Shown piece by piece: positions 39,927 to 50,842 of a DNA stretch of 64,000 bases. The translations under genes were made by a program, and so were the position numbers. Positions within the stretch are counted from its first letter, which is position 1. Every line of letters begins with the position of its first letter. The stretch is from Pyropia yezoensis. Lineage: Eukaryota; Rhodophyta; Bangiophyceae; Bangiales; Bangiaceae. The notes under the pieces are model-generated. The model saw nothing but the letters and a program-made list of their open reading frames with translations, was not told the DNA's origin and did no database searches. The DNA lies in assembly GCA_009829735.1 (NCBI GenBank), contig CM020620.1:10723420-10787419 (forward strand). Reading direction: 5' to 3'.

Positions 39927-41490
39927 CTTCCCGGCCTCCCGTGGTCGGACACGGGGGGTCAACAGCGGGGCGGATGACCCACTGGGCCACCGGGGTGGTC
40001 TCAATCCCGGTCTTGAGCAGGCAGTCCAGAGCGCTGCCACACTTGAGCTTGGTCATGGCGTCGGCCATGTTGTTCTCCGTCGTGACTAAGCCCAGGTTGG
40101 ACACCTCTCGCCGTTTGTATGACTCGCGCAGCCCCGCAACGTCAATCAATAGCCGCTTCTCCGTCGGGTGGGTAGCGCGCGTGATGACGTCGAATACCTG
40201 CTTGGAGTCGGTGAAGAGCGACAGGGGAATGTGGCGGCGGTAGAGCCCCTCCAGGTCGTTGCGCACGATGAAAGCCTCGTCGAGGGCGGCGGATAGGGCG
40301 TAGATCTCCCCCACCATCGCCGACCGCACGACCCTCTTGCACTTGCGGCTGCCGTAGCTAAGCACGTGGCTGCGGCCCGACGCATCGCACAGTACAATGA
40401 CAAACCCTACCTGTGAAGACAGGTCCTTGTTTCCAGCAAACGAGGCGTCAGCGTACGCCCGGATGCGCAGGGTGTCGACGTCCAGCCCGGGATACTGCAG
40501 TGTCAGGTCGCGCCCAGCCTTGGCCCGCTTGACCAACGCGTTCTGCTCCCGGATGACATCGGAGCCAAACTCCTGCTCTGTCACCTGCGCCAGCTTGTTG
40601 ATGCCGCAGCACAGGTCGGGGCGGGAGTGTGCCAACCAGCCAATGCTAGCCCGCGCCGAGACAAACGCCTTGAAAGCGGCGTCGTTGGGCAGCGCGGATA
40701 GCCGGTCGGTGTAGACTGGCTGCTCCAGCGTGATGGTCCGCGGTGGACCCGGCTTTGTGTCGATCGAGACGCCCACAAACTCCATGTTGTCAAACTTGCG
40801 CTCCTTCGCCTCGAACTTCTTGAGAGTCGACTCGGTTTCCTCCTGGAATTGCCGCTTGCCCGCCATCATCAGGTCGTCTACGTACCCAGCAAGGAGCCCA
40901 AGGAAATCACCATTATCCTCCCGCTTGAAGAACATGGCCTGGTCAGATGTTAGGGGCGTCATGGATAGGTCACCCTCCACGTGACTGATCAGGGTCGCGT
41001 GCCAGTAATCCCCTGCGTCACATATCCCGTACAGCGGGCGGAGGAGAAGGAGCAGTTCCCCTTCCTTGAGCCCAAATAGGTGACGGTCGGCAGGGCGTGG
41101 ACGGAGGTAGATCCTTCGCGAGTAGCTCTCCTCGCTCTGCAGGTACGCCTGTGTGATGTCGTCCGAAAAGAGTCGCAGTCCGAGGTTGGCCGCCGTGGAC
41201 ACAAGTATTTGTGTCGATCGCTGCCGCAGCGTCGCGAGGTTGTGCACCACGAACAGCTTGGCCTGGTCGCGGTGCCCTTGGGCAACGAAGCGGGCCTTGG
41301 GCGCCTCCTCAGCCGTACCGACATTCTTCAGTGTCCAAACAATACGGCCGCTCACCACGTTGGCGCCCTTTGGGAGGTCACAGTCGTTGACCTTACGAAA
41401 AGTGCCGCGATCATTGAGCCCGTCAATCTCCTTCGCAGCTGCCGCCTGGAACTTCGCAGTGGCTATGCGTGGGTCGCCAGGAGGGACCAC
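39922..41490 (-). CDS. pol: Reverse transcriptase and RNase H part of Copia pol
   Basis: 522 residues in frame with the preceding part (five codons after its TGA). RT has WTLKNVGTAEEAPKARFVAQ, FSDDITQAYLQ, RPLYGICDAGDYW and the active-site YVDD (203-206). RNase H follows, with YADASFAGNKDLSSQVGFV, SAMVGEIYALSAALDEA and LFTDSKQVFDV. The listed ATG lies at the true N-terminal edge of the Copia RT region. The stop overlaps the 3' LTR by a few bases. Confidence 0.9.
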   Translation of the reverse strand: MVPPGDPRIATAKFQAAAAKEIDGLNDRGTFRKVNDCDLPKGANVVSGRIVWTLKNVGTAEEAPKARFVAQGHRDQAKLFVVHNLATLRQRSTQILVSTAANLGLRLFSDDITQAYLQSEESYSRRIYLRPRPADRHLFGLKEGELLLLLRPLYGICDAGDYWHATLISHVEGDLSMTPLTSDQAMFFKREDNGDFLGLLAGYVDDLMMAGKRQFQEETESTLKKFEAKERKFDNMEFVGVSIDTKPGPPRTITLEQPVYTDRLSALPNDAAFKAFVSARASIGWLAHSRPDLCCGINKLAQVTEQEFGSDVIREQNALVKRAKAGRDLTLQYPGLDVDTLRIRAYADASFAGNKDLSSQVGFVIVLCDASGRSHVLSYGSRKCKRVVRSAMVGEIYALSAALDEAFIVRNDLEGLYRRHIPLSLFTDSKQVFDVITRATHPTEKRLLIDVAGLRESYKRREVSNLGLVTTENNMADAMTKLKCGSALDCLLKTGIETTPVAQWVIRPAVDPPCPTTGGREV

Positions 41491-41505
41491 GACGGTGATG
41501 TACTC

Positions 41506-43329
41506 TCAAGCTGCCTTGGTCCGCCGCGGTGTCGCAGAGACGGGGCGCCTGGTGGAGGACACAGGGGAGGTTGGCGACGGTTGCTTGCCGCCCACAACTG
41601 GCGATGCAAACGGCTGCTGCCTTGACACAAACGCTTCCGACGCCGCGTGGACATTGGAGACGAACCGCTCCCCGGCAATGACAGCGCCCAAGATGCGCCC
41701 GTAGTCGGGGCTGTCCGTTGTCCCAGAGCCGGACGGGGTCGCTTCTGGAGCATCGGGCAGGTCGCCAGAAGAGGCATCTGTGTCGGGTCCGGCCGTCGCC
41801 TTGTCTGTCGCCGCAGGATCTGCTTCCTGTCCGGTATTGTCGGTACTGCCCCCCCCTTCAGCAGAGGGACCACTCGTCTCACTTGGCGGTAGTCCTGGAC
41901 AAGGTGCATCCGGGGCAGGCTGTGGTTGAGGCCGCAAGTACGGTTTCACCTTGTCAATGCTGAGCACCCTAAGCTGGCCGTCGACAGCCAGCCAGACCTG
42001 CTTATCTCGTTGTACAATGAGGGTGAAAGGCCCCTCCCAGCTGTCCTGCGGCGGCTCCCGGTAGACCAGAACAGCCATCCCAGGGTGGACAGAAGCATCA
42101 GCCGCCCTAGGGAGACGTGCAGCCAGCGCAGTTGACACTCGGCTGCGGGCTACCATGGCCTCCATCTCCTTACGTGCCGTCACCATTGCCAGGATGCGAT
42201 CGCGCTGGGCAGGTAACGGTAATGGGGAGACCGGCATTCGTGGGATGATGCCGAATACCAGGAGGGTCGGAATAAGTCCTCGCCCGCCCGCCGTCTGGTT
42301 CATGGTAGCCGTTGCCATACTGAGTGCCATCTCTTGGGACAGGCCCGGATGGGCAAGCCGGACCTTATGGTAGATGGCGCGGAGGAACGAATGGTACCGC
42401 TCACCAACACCCAGGGCGTTGTGGGACTCAATCCCGGAGTGGATGAGCTCGGTGCCTGCTGAGTCAGTAAGTGCCTTCCAGGCAGCGGCCTTAAACTGCG
42501 GTTCCTGGTCGGTGTGCATCTCCTGTGGATGGCCAGCGTATGCATGCACCCACAAGGTGAGGAACTGCTGCCAAAGCTCCTCCAGCGTCTCACCGCGGCA
42601 GAAGCTTGCCGCGCTGTACAGGGTGTCTTTGTCCACTACATGTAGAAGGCTGCGCCCGTCCAAGTACATCAGGTCAATCAGCACGGTCCGGTTGAAGACA
42701 ATGTCGCCTGGGGGCATCGCCACTCGGAACCGACCAGGCGCCCCGGATAGGCGCTGGCAGACGTCGCAGCTCTTGTTGACGCCTTCCAGCTGCTCTCGTG
42801 TGCCAGGCACGGCCTTGGGGTCTTTGGCCCGTCGAAGGACAGCCGCCAGTCGATCTGCATTGGGGTGGTTGAAGTGGCGGTGCAACCGCTCCAACTCACC
42901 CGTCGTGTAGTGCACGCCCTTGGACCATTCGAGGTTGATATGGCCGTCCTTGCGCGTTAACCGGGTGGCGATGCCGCGTGCGTCACATTTCAACATGTTG
43001 TCGACGTTGTTGATGTAGAGGCCCAGCGCGTCCAACGCGTCTAGGCCCATCAAGAATGGGACGTCCACGTCCACAACGTCGATCAGAAGGTTGGCATACA
43101 GGGTTGAAGCGATAGGGACCCGCATGTTGATTATGCCAAGGCTGGGCGTGATGGTGCCCCCAAACATAAACTTAGCCGGCGTAGTCTTGTTGGCCAAGGT
43201 GAGGGTGCCAGTCAATCGGGTGTATGCCCGCGCTTGGTTCCGCCCCACAACAGATCGGGCTGCGCCCGTATCCATACAGGCACCAAGAAAATCATGACGG
43301 TCAGGGGTGCAGGTGAACAGGTTATGCAT
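41506..43329 (-). CDS. pol: Protease and integrase part of Copia pol
   Basis: 607 residues ending at TGA 41508-41506. Protease active site ACMDTGAARS (Asp20-Thr-Gly). Integrase has the HHCC zinc site (H150/H155 and C188/C191 in SCDVCQRLSG) and acidic residues D219 in VLIDLMYLDG, D274 in HTDQEPQF and E310 in GVGERYH, where D274 to E310 gives the 35-residue spacing. A Pro/Ser/Gly/Asp-rich linker follows from ~480. The TGA is followed in the same frame by the RT part, so this was one polyprotein; readthrough is conceivable but a CGA to TGA change is simpler. Confidence 0.85.
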   Translation of the reverse strand: MHNLFTCTPDRHDFLGACMDTGAARSVVGRNQARAYTRLTGTLTLANKTTPAKFMFGGTITPSLGIINMRVPIASTLYANLLIDVVDVDVPFLMGLDALDALGLYINNVDNMLKCDARGIATRLTRKDGHINLEWSKGVHYTTGELERLHRHFNHPNADRLAAVLRRAKDPKAVPGTREQLEGVNKSCDVCQRLSGAPGRFRVAMPPGDIVFNRTVLIDLMYLDGRSLLHVVDKDTLYSAASFCRGETLEELWQQFLTLWVHAYAGHPQEMHTDQEPQFKAAAWKALTDSAGTELIHSGIESHNALGVGERYHSFLRAIYHKVRLAHPGLSQEMALSMATATMNQTAGGRGLIPTLLVFGIIPRMPVSPLPLPAQRDRILAMVTARKEMEAMVARSRVSTALAARLPRAADASVHPGMAVLVYREPPQDSWEGPFTLIVQRDKQVWLAVDGQLRVLSIDKVKPYLRPQPQPAPDAPCPGLPPSETSGPSAEGGGSTDNTGQEADPAATDKATAGPDTDASSGDLPDAPEATPSGSGTTDSPDYGRILGAVIAGERFVSNVHAASEAFVSRQQPFASPVVGGKQPSPTSPVSSTRRPVSATPRRTKAA

Positions 43330-43517
43330 CGCGGACGGGCTCAGTGCCCACGGGGGGGCTGGTCGTCTTGGACCGGGGGGCGGACGACGAGCTACGCCCC
43401 CGGCCGGAAACTCGGCCCCTCCTCAAAGCCCGACTCGGCGTCGCCCTCCGCGTCGGTGCCGCCGTTGGCCGTCAGAAGAGTTTCGTAGTAAAGCTCCTCC
43501 ACGTCATCGACCGTCTC

Positions 43518-44972
43518 CTACTTTGCCCCCGTGCCCTTATCGACGGCTGGAGGGTACATCTGTTCCATGGCAGCAAATAAGACGGCCGCCGCTGTTGGTC
43601 TGCCAGCCCTTTTCTTGCTCCAGTAGGCGAGCTTCCGCTGCGTCGCCTTGACGCAGTCGACAGGCCTTTTACAGTCCCGCATCACGTGGTCGTTAGCGTC
43701 ACAATTGAAGCATCCGGAAATGGACAGGGGGTCGAACTTGGGACCCCCGCCGCGACCGCCCTTGATGGAGCCGCCCACTCCCTTGTTGGGGAGGGCGTAC
43801 ATGCCTTGGTTGGCGTAGTGCGTCGGGATGACCACGTGTTTGCCATCTGCTGTGAACTGGACAGGGATTGCGACCGGCTTCTGGTGCTCAAGCCCGTCCT
43901 CCCGCGCATTGGTGATGCGCCCCTCCAGGTTCAGCTGAAGCGCACCCGCCAGCTCGGCGTAGAGCTCTTGGAACTAGGCGCCCACAGAGGCGCACCGGTT
44001 GATAACTGGCTCTGCCCACGGGACGCCCACCAGCGCGTGCCGGATGAAGTCCCTCTTCTGCAGGTCGGTCCGGTACTCGAGAGGAAGCAAAGGGGCGTTC
44101 TTGGTTATGACCTTGTGGAGTTCCTTAAGCGCGTTCATCTCCGACATGCCTTGCTTGACAAAGGCGTTGAATCTTAGCAAAGCCAGCTCGTTCCGCGTCT
44201 GTATCTGCGTGATTTCCGGGTTGAACTTCTCCGAGATGAGATGGACCGCCTCCGCAAACGTAGCCACCTGGCCCACAACCTGCTCGCCGTAGAATCGCTT
44301 CGCCTCGCCATGCAGGATATGATACATCAGCTCCAGCTTCTGGTAGAGGCTGGCGCCGGAGGTTCGCATCACCTGTTGGTAGGAGGTGACGTACTCGTGG
44401 AAAGCCTCCCCGTCACTACCGCTGAACTTCTTGGATATGTGGCGGTAAGCTGACCCGAGCTGCTGAGTCAGGGAGCGTAGCGTCGGCGCTTCATGGTCCG
44501 CGCCGATCGCCACCACCCGGTGCGGTACCGCCTCACCGACCGGTACCGGGTCAGCCTGCCGCATGCGGCGCTGCTTGTCCAACACCATCCTTGCCATGTC
44601 ATGGGCCATCTGCTTGTCCTCCTCATTGTCGTAGAGGTACTCGTCCAGGTGGTGGAGGATGCGGCGCTTCGGGTGAATGCCAATCACCACCCCGTGTGCC
44701 TGCAACCAGGCACGTAGATCCCGGTACAACGTGGGGATTGCGTTCAGTTCAGGATCAAACAGCGACTCTGGCGGGAAGGTCTCGGCGATCATCTCCTTCA
44801 CCTGCGCGCGTGTCGTCGCTGCTGTGACGCCCTCCTCCACCTTACGCATCGCCAGGACAAAGCCGCGCTGGGTGATCGTCAGGTCCGAGAGCGTAACGCC
44901 CGCCATGAAGGCAATGGTAGGGCGACCGCCCGTGCCTGCCGCGCCCTCTTGGGGCTCGATGCCGTCCGCCAT
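43518..44972 (-). pseudogene. gag: gag of Copia element with one in-frame TAG
   Basis: Copia Gag starting at ATG 44972. A frame of 484 codons is open except for TAG at 43976-43974 (codon 333). Before the stop is a helical capsid-like region (EAFHEYVTSYQQVMRTSGAS, LYQKLELMYHILHGEAKRF). After it, in the same frame, comes a CCHC zinc knuckle, CFNCDANDHVMRDC, and a basic tail. TAG probably arose from CAG. The knuckle part alone would start at ATG 43835. Pol follows in another frame. Confidence 0.8.
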
Positions 44973-45159
44973 GGCCACGCGAGTCGGATGACCAAACAGG
45001 ACGGTGGGGCAAACGTCAGGTCGAGCGAGTGCCGGCTCAAATCCGGCTAGGATTAAACGGACGCGACACGGTCCCGTCTGGGACCGCCTGTTCCGAGGTA
45101 GAAAATGACAGGTCAAAAACACCCGATGAGCCTGAGCCCAATAGAGCGTAATTCGCGAA

Positions 45160-45660
45160 TGTGAACACTATCGGTCAGCTGCGTGGCCCTGTTCGCGGGG
45201 ATCGATTCCGCCGTTCCCCGTGCCTGCCCAAAGTGAAGCGCCGTCGTGCGAGCGGGTCCAACGTAAAGGCAGAGTTTACAAACGTAATAACAAGACAACG
45301 AAAGGGGAGCGAGACGGCCGCCTGCGGCGTGTCGCCGGCTCGCTAAAGAGCCCCCCCCTCTCCACTCGGCCCACGGACCCAGTCGCGCGCACGGCTGTGC
45401 GGTCGTGCGCCAGGGCCTCGTGTGGCCCCCAGTCACGAGGCCGCCCACAAGTCGACACGGGGCGCCCAGCTAACGGGGCGTCCTTCCCGCTCGAGCAGCC
45501 GGAATGGTGGCCGACGAGGCACCACAAACCCCCCGTGGCCGACCAAGTCGCACTCAATATCTCACATCTTCTCACCCCCGCACGGATGCCAGCCATATCT
45601 AGCCATCGTCGAAACGTCCACAATTGTGACACCCACCTGTGATCGGTGCAGATTCTCACA
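45160..45660 (-). repeat. 5' LTR of Copia element
   Basis: Aligned along its whole length with 39426-39926. Followed on the plus strand by TCTCC, matching the left flank. Confidence 0.95.
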
Positions 45661-45912
45661 TCTCCCCTCCTATTGTGCATCCCCCAAAAAGTAGCTCATG
45701 TATGTTGTCATGCGTGACATGCAATGCAACATGTGTCGTGCACGACCGCGGCATGTCGCAAATACGACCAATCGAGTATTTTACTGTACACGTTCAGAAG
45801 AGTAAGCAGGTGGTTGATCGACATGAAGCTTCGTACAAAAATGCGGCCGTCGCTCCTTGTAAAAGAGCCAGACCACCCACCGACGGTCATGACCGCACGC
45901 GTCCGCCACTCC

Positions 45913-46140
45913 TCCTGTCGGCGTCGTGGCCTCCCCCGTCGTCGATGCCGCCCCGTCGGCGTCGCCGCCCCCGCCTTCGATGCCGCCCCCGTCGGCGACG
46001 CCGCCCCCGTCGGCGTCGCCGCCCCCGTTGTCGTCCGCGCCGTCGTCATCGCCCCCCCCGCTGCCGTCGTCGCCCATCTGTCGCCATCGGCGATCCCCCC
46101 ATCGTCGGCGTCGCCGCTCCCGTCGTCGTCCCCGCCGTCG
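45913..46140. repeat. 18-bp CCGTCGGCGTCGCCGCCC-type array
   Basis: Imperfect tandem copies of CCCCCGTCGGCGTCGCCG and variants. Because 18 is divisible by 3, frames stay open across it and encode Pro/Ser/Ala or Asp/Gly repeats; I do not consider these proteins real. Confidence 0.7.
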
Positions 46141-47278
46141 TTGTCACCCCCCCGCCAACCTCACTCGCCTCACGCCCCCGTCTTTCTCCCCCCCTGCATT
46201 GGTCGTTGTTTCCACTCGTTTTGTACAGCGTGCCTTTCTTGTTTCCCAGTTCGCCTGTTGGTGTACCTCTTTGCATATCTTTTTCTGCTTTTTGTAAACG
46301 CTCAGGTCTTTGACTACCTTCGAGTGTACCCTTCGCCTCGCTCCATCCTCTTCCATGCCCTGCGTCCTGCTTGTGATCTTTCTTGCCTAGTTGATGGAGA
46401 CCTCTGCGATGTCCATCCCCTCTATTTTCGCCACGCCCCCAAGCCTCCCTAACTTAAGTCCGCTCGTTTTTCCACACCGTTGCTTCCCCGGGGCGCTCAA
46501 CCACCATGCCGAAGGTGCCTTGCCTTCGACAGAGTTCAAGTCGGGCGGCCCGATTCGACTGAGATGAAGTGCGGGACAAAGAAAAACTGTTGGGCCACTC
46601 TGTCATCAGCATTCTGCGACAAAACTTAGTGCTTGGGGATCTTCGCTCGGTCTTACACCAGCGTACAGCCAATCAAGACGAGTCATTGAACATTGTTTAC
46701 ATTGTACGCATGTACATTTATGCACATGTGGAATTTCCAGGAAAATAAAAAGCGAGTTCTTCACTCGCTCAGGCACTCAAGCTTGGGCGTCGTCGCGCAA
46801 GGCCTCAAGGGCCACCGGTGTCCCATGGCCTTCACGGTACTTCACGGGCTGCCACAGACAGCCTTGAGGCGCAACAGCATCGGGCCGCGCGATCGCAGGC
46901 GCTTCTGATTTCCAGCCGGTCTGCTGGCACAGATCTCTGCACCTGCTGGCCTCGCATGGGTCACAGATGCGCTTTCGGGAGCGCAGCACCAGCTCCCTTG
47001 CGGGTGCACGACTGCGACAGGACCCATTGCACCCTGAGCCTGCAGGCAGAGCAAATTTTGTGCCTGTTGGACTCGAGGGGGGCTCTGAGCCACACAAAGC
47101 CGGCGCAGAGCCACACAAAGCCAACGGGTGTGCCTCTGCACGGTTTCTGCGTGACTCTTTGGCCTCGGGCAGGTCACGACTGCAGCATGCTGCCCCCTGC
47201 GTGGTGTGAGACACCTCCCAAGGCCCCTAAGCTGGGATCTGTTCTGTCTGTGTTCTGCAATGTGCCGCCGTTCCTGTA
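46141..47278. other. Mixed DNA inside the candidate TIR element, no supported gene
   Basis: Short frames on both strands near 46777-47330 have no recognisable motif. A ~20-bp word with GAGCCACACAAAGCC is duplicated at 47089-47130. Confidence 0.4.
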
Positions 47279-47280
47279 TT

Positions 47281-47395
47281 GTGCGTCCCGTAAAAAGTGG
47301 ACGTGCACAGGTCGTGCAGTGTGGGTTTGATGGGTCCAGTGGCCGATATTTGACATGATCACGACACGTGCACGACCACTTTTTACGGGACGCAC
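47281..47395. mobile_element. 119-bp MITE, copy B (core limits given)
   Basis: Core 115 bp from GTGCGTCCCG to CGGGACGCAC; with two further bases each side, TA follows on both ends. Inverted relative to copies A and C by its internal TTTGAT/ATCAAA orientation. Confidence 0.85.
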
Positions 47396-47587
47396 AATAT
47401 GTGGGCTAGACTTTCACAAGTGAAGATCTTCCGATGAAGATTGAGCAGCCAATGAGACGCATCCATTGCACATGACTGCTCAAGAACTGCCTCTGAAATT
47501 GCATCTCTGCTTCACGTTCCAGGCATGTCATGCACACGAATTGCACCTTCACGACTGCTGCAGGTCTGCTTTTTGGGGGATGCACAA

Positions 47588-48848
47588 TATCCGTCTGACA
47601 CCAGTTTTTCACAAGGGACACCAGTTTTTAACAACTTCCGCTTACATAGAAAACCCACAGTGTTCACATACAAGAATCCCTTCCGAACGGCCGCAGAAGT
47701 CGGAGGCAGCCGCAATGCAACTCGTACGAAAATATGATCCAGTGCGAGAGGGTGTACATGAGGCGCACCGTTGGGTGCGCCAGCTCACAGGCTCTCTAAC
47801 GATATAAAGAAGAAAAAAATAGGAGCACAGGTGCGCGACCGTAGCCTCACGGGCTGAAAAGAGAGCGCTCCTGCAGATGTCAAATCAGTTCTAATTACTG
47901 CCCCGGAACGCTCATCTGACTGATTGTTGGCCCGAATCCGACTTCTTCGCAACGCATCCGTGCGTCCTGCTCGCCCCACCTGTGCCCCGCTGCCCTCTTC
48001 CTCCTCCTATCCCGGGTTTGAGCACCTTGGCAGAGTCACCAGAAGAGCAGAACACGTCTGTGAGCCTGTCCCGGCCTATCAGTACCTCTCTCTGTGTTGC
48101 AGTGGGCTGACGGTGGCGCAAGCGCCTCTTCCCGCGTGCCCTCACCCACCCCACCTTCCCTCCTTAAACCCCCCAAGCTGTTCTCGATAGGGTGTTGGCG
48201 GGAGCCAGCAGGCGCGCCCCACACCGCTGCACAACAATAGTCTTCCTCACGCTTTCCCCAGCACGGCCACCCCCCCTCACACGGACAAGACGGCCGGACT
48301 CCTGACGTGCTGTCGAGTCCGCTAATATGTTTTTCGAGAAAAAAGCAGCCTGGCAACCTTCCCTCATATGCGAGATGTGAAAGTCTGGTGTCAGACGGAT
48401 ATGCCACCCTGAAGGCGCCCCTGCCGTGCAACCGCCCCCCCGCGTTCCCTTCTCTGGGAGGCAAAATAGATCTCCATTTGACCACGAAACCATTCCTCAT
48501 CAAGTTTGCTGGCATTTGCGTACTGGTCGGGGACTATACGGCGTATGACCGCTTCCACTGCTGGTTTCCGGGTGGAGGTGTGGAAGAACATCGTTGCTAT
48601 GTTTTTTTTTTACGTTGTCAGAGATCGTCCGGAGAGCCTTCTTTCCTCTGTTTTTTTTTTTTCACAACGTCTTGCTTCTCTTTCTATTTGTTTGCCTGTT
48701 CGGAGAGGCAGACAATGGGCAAACGAGCTGGAAATGCACATCCGGCGGTGTTCCACCATTCGAGCGGTGTTTCAACATTCGAACAGCGTAGATACGTGGA
48801 CCAACCGACAACTGAGGTACAACAAGTGAAGGGCATCCATCTCATATA
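47588..48848. other. Intergenic DNA, no supported gene
   Basis: AT content is higher here, with T runs near 48603 and 48650. Some short open frames have Cys- or Ser-rich content, but no motif is recognised. Confidence 0.45.
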
Positions 48849-48963
48849 GTGCGTCCCGTAAAAAGTGGACGTGCACGTGTCGTGATCATGTCAAATATCG
48901 GCCACTGGACCAATCAAACCCACACTCCACGACCTGTGCACGTCCACTTTTAACGGGACGCAC
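48849..48963. mobile_element. 119-bp MITE, copy C (core limits given)
   Basis: Same family as copy A and in the same orientation, core GTGCGTCCCG to CGGGACGCAC, 115 bp, TA-flanked two bases out. Confidence 0.85.
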
Positions 48964-49016
48964 AATAGAAGAGCTATTGTTGTAGAATAGAAGAGCTATT
49001 GTTGTAGAAGAGCTAT
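48964..49016. repeat. 22-bp tandem repeat between MITE copies C and D
   Basis: About 2.4 copies of AATAGAAGAGCTATTGTTGT plus AG. The first copy begins at the TA boundary of copy C and the last ends at that of copy D, so the repeat contains the insertion-site sequence. Confidence 0.75.
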
Positions 49017-49017
49017 T

Positions 49018-49132
49018 GTGCGTCCCGTAAAGAGTGGACGTGCACAGGTCGTGCAGTGTGGGTTTGATTGGTCCAGTGGCCGGTATTTGACATGATCACG
49101 ACACGTGCACGTCCACTTTTTACGGGACGCAC
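49018..49132. mobile_element. 119-bp MITE, copy D (core limits given)
   Basis: Same family, orientation as copy B, only 54 bp from copy C. Core 115 bp, GTGCGTCCCG to CGGGACGCAC, with TA two bases out on each side. Confidence 0.85.
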
Positions 49133-49136
49133 TATA

Positions 49137-49985
49137 TCACAGTCGACGGCGACAGATGGCGGGGAAGCGCCGCCAGTTCGCTGGTCATGACAATATAATG
49201 GCGCCCACGGCAGGCGGGGGCCACCGCCGCCAACGAGAAAGGAACGGCGCAATCGGGAGGGCAGGGGCCGCCACGGCCACCAGGCGGCGCCGGCGGGAGG
49301 GAAGGGCGCCACCGCCCACCAGCCGGGGCGCCCGGCCACACGAGCGTCACAACACGCCGTACAGCACGCAATACATAGACCTTTTGCCCAATGCACATAG
49401 CCCACACACAAAAAAAAGCGCCTACCAGCTTGCCCACCCACACCGCCCTCTGGCCGCCCACGCACGGCCGCCAGCCATTCTGTCTACGCGCGGCAAGCGG
49501 CGCAGACGCCCACAGAGAGGAGCGGCGAACACAGACTAAAGCGGGGAGCGGCACAGACGCCCGCAGTTGAGCGGGGGACGTGCCCCCAAAAGGAGGGCAG
49601 GGGGGCGGGAGTAGATACCTCGGCGCCGCCCGTCGTGGCGCCGTGGCGGCGCAAGCCGCCACCATTCCCGCTGGCGGGCACCGCCGCCGCCGCCAGTGCC
49701 AAAGCGAGGAGCGGCAGCCGCCGCCGCTCGGCCGGCGCGCACCGGCGCGGCGCGCCCACCGCCGCCACGTGAGCCACGCACGGCACCTGCCACGCACCCG
49801 GCGCAGGTGAACCGGACAGGCGAGGGTCGGGCGGGCGGGCGGCGCTGGGGGGGGGAGGGGGCGCGCGTGCGGCATGGGAGTCCCACGCACGGGACGGCGA
49901 CGTGCCGCCACAGCTGCCCAAAGGGAAGGCGGCCGCGGTCGCCGGGGGCCCGCCGAAGCGGGGAGCGGCTGGGCGGGAGGCGGCG
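49137..49985. other. GC-rich DNA downstream of the ubinuclein gene
   Basis: No supported gene. As UBN is on the minus strand, its 3' UTR should lie here. CGCC/GGCG repeats open frames on both strands. Confidence 0.45.
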
Positions 49986-50811
49986 TTACCCCTGGTCCTC
50001 CTCAATGACAATCACATCGGGCCGCGGCGCCACCGCAGCGGCGCCGCCCGCGGGAAGCGCCGACCCCGCCGCCTGTGGTGCCGCGGCGCTGGGCGGGCCG
50101 CCGCCCCCACCGCCGCCGCCGCCGCCGTCGCCGCCGCCACCGCCGCCGCCGCCGCCACCGCCGTCACCGTCGTCGCCGACGCCGCCGCCGCCGCCACCGC
50201 CGGCCCCGCCGCCACCCCCACCGCCGCCCGGTGGTGGTGGCCGCTCCGACCCCGCCGGCAATGACGGGCGGCTGCGCTTCCCCCCCCCGCCCAACCCCGC
50301 CGCCGTCGCCAGCGCCGCAGGCGCCCCTTCCGACGCGCGACGCTTGCGGGCCGCCCCCCCCCCCCCCCCCCCCCCCCCCCCGCTGCCCGGCGTGGAACAA
50401 GCGGGCGGGCGCCCACCCGCCGTCGCCGCCGCCGCCGCCGCCGCCACCTCTGCCGGTGACCGCACCGTGGTGGCGGCGGCGGCAGCGGCCGACGCCTTGT
50501 GCGCCGCGACGAGCGCGCGCGCCTTGGCCGCCACTGAAGAGGACGGCTGCAGGCGGCGGGGGGCGGTGGCGGCGGCGGCCGCGGCATTGGCCACCGCCAC
50601 TGCCGATGCTACGGCGAGGGCGGTAGCCTTGGCCTTGGCCTTGGCCGCCGCGTCCGCTCTTTCCGCGGCGGTGGCGGCGGCCTTGGCCTTGGCCGCCACC
50701 GCCGCGGCAACGGCGGAAGAGGGGGTCGCCGCGGGGGGGGGGACGAGGGAGGGGGCGGCACCCGCGCGGCCGGCCGCCGCCGCTGCCGGCCGCCCCGCCG
50801 CCACGGGCCGA

Positions 50812-50842
<31 letters not shown>

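Larger units (their letters stand above)
39426..45660 (-). mobile_element. Copia LTR retrotransposon, complete but with stops
   Basis: 6235 bp on the minus strand, two 501-bp LTRs with about seven differences by eye (1.4 percent), flanked by TCTCC at 39421-39425 and 45661-45665. Order: LTR, gag with zinc knuckle, protease, integrase, RT, RNase H, LTR. Integrase before RT makes it Copia (Ty1). In-frame TAG in gag and TGA between integrase and RT suggest an older, inactive copy. No TGG-type primer site is obvious next to the 5' LTR. Confidence 0.97.
45673..47587. mobile_element. Possible 1.9-kb TA-flanked TIR element
   Basis: TTGTGCATCCCCCAAAAAG at 45673 and its reverse complement ending at 47587, each bounded by TA. 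The first bases resemble those of the 119-bp MITE family (TTGTGCGTCCCGTAAAAAG). Inside are an 18-bp repeat array and MITE copy B, but no recognisable transposase. The two ends could also belong to two different decayed MITEs. Confidence 0.4.

Noticed and set aside
45724..46452. 242-residue frame after the Copia element
   Set aside because: Its centre is the 18-bp repeat array and the rest has no motif.
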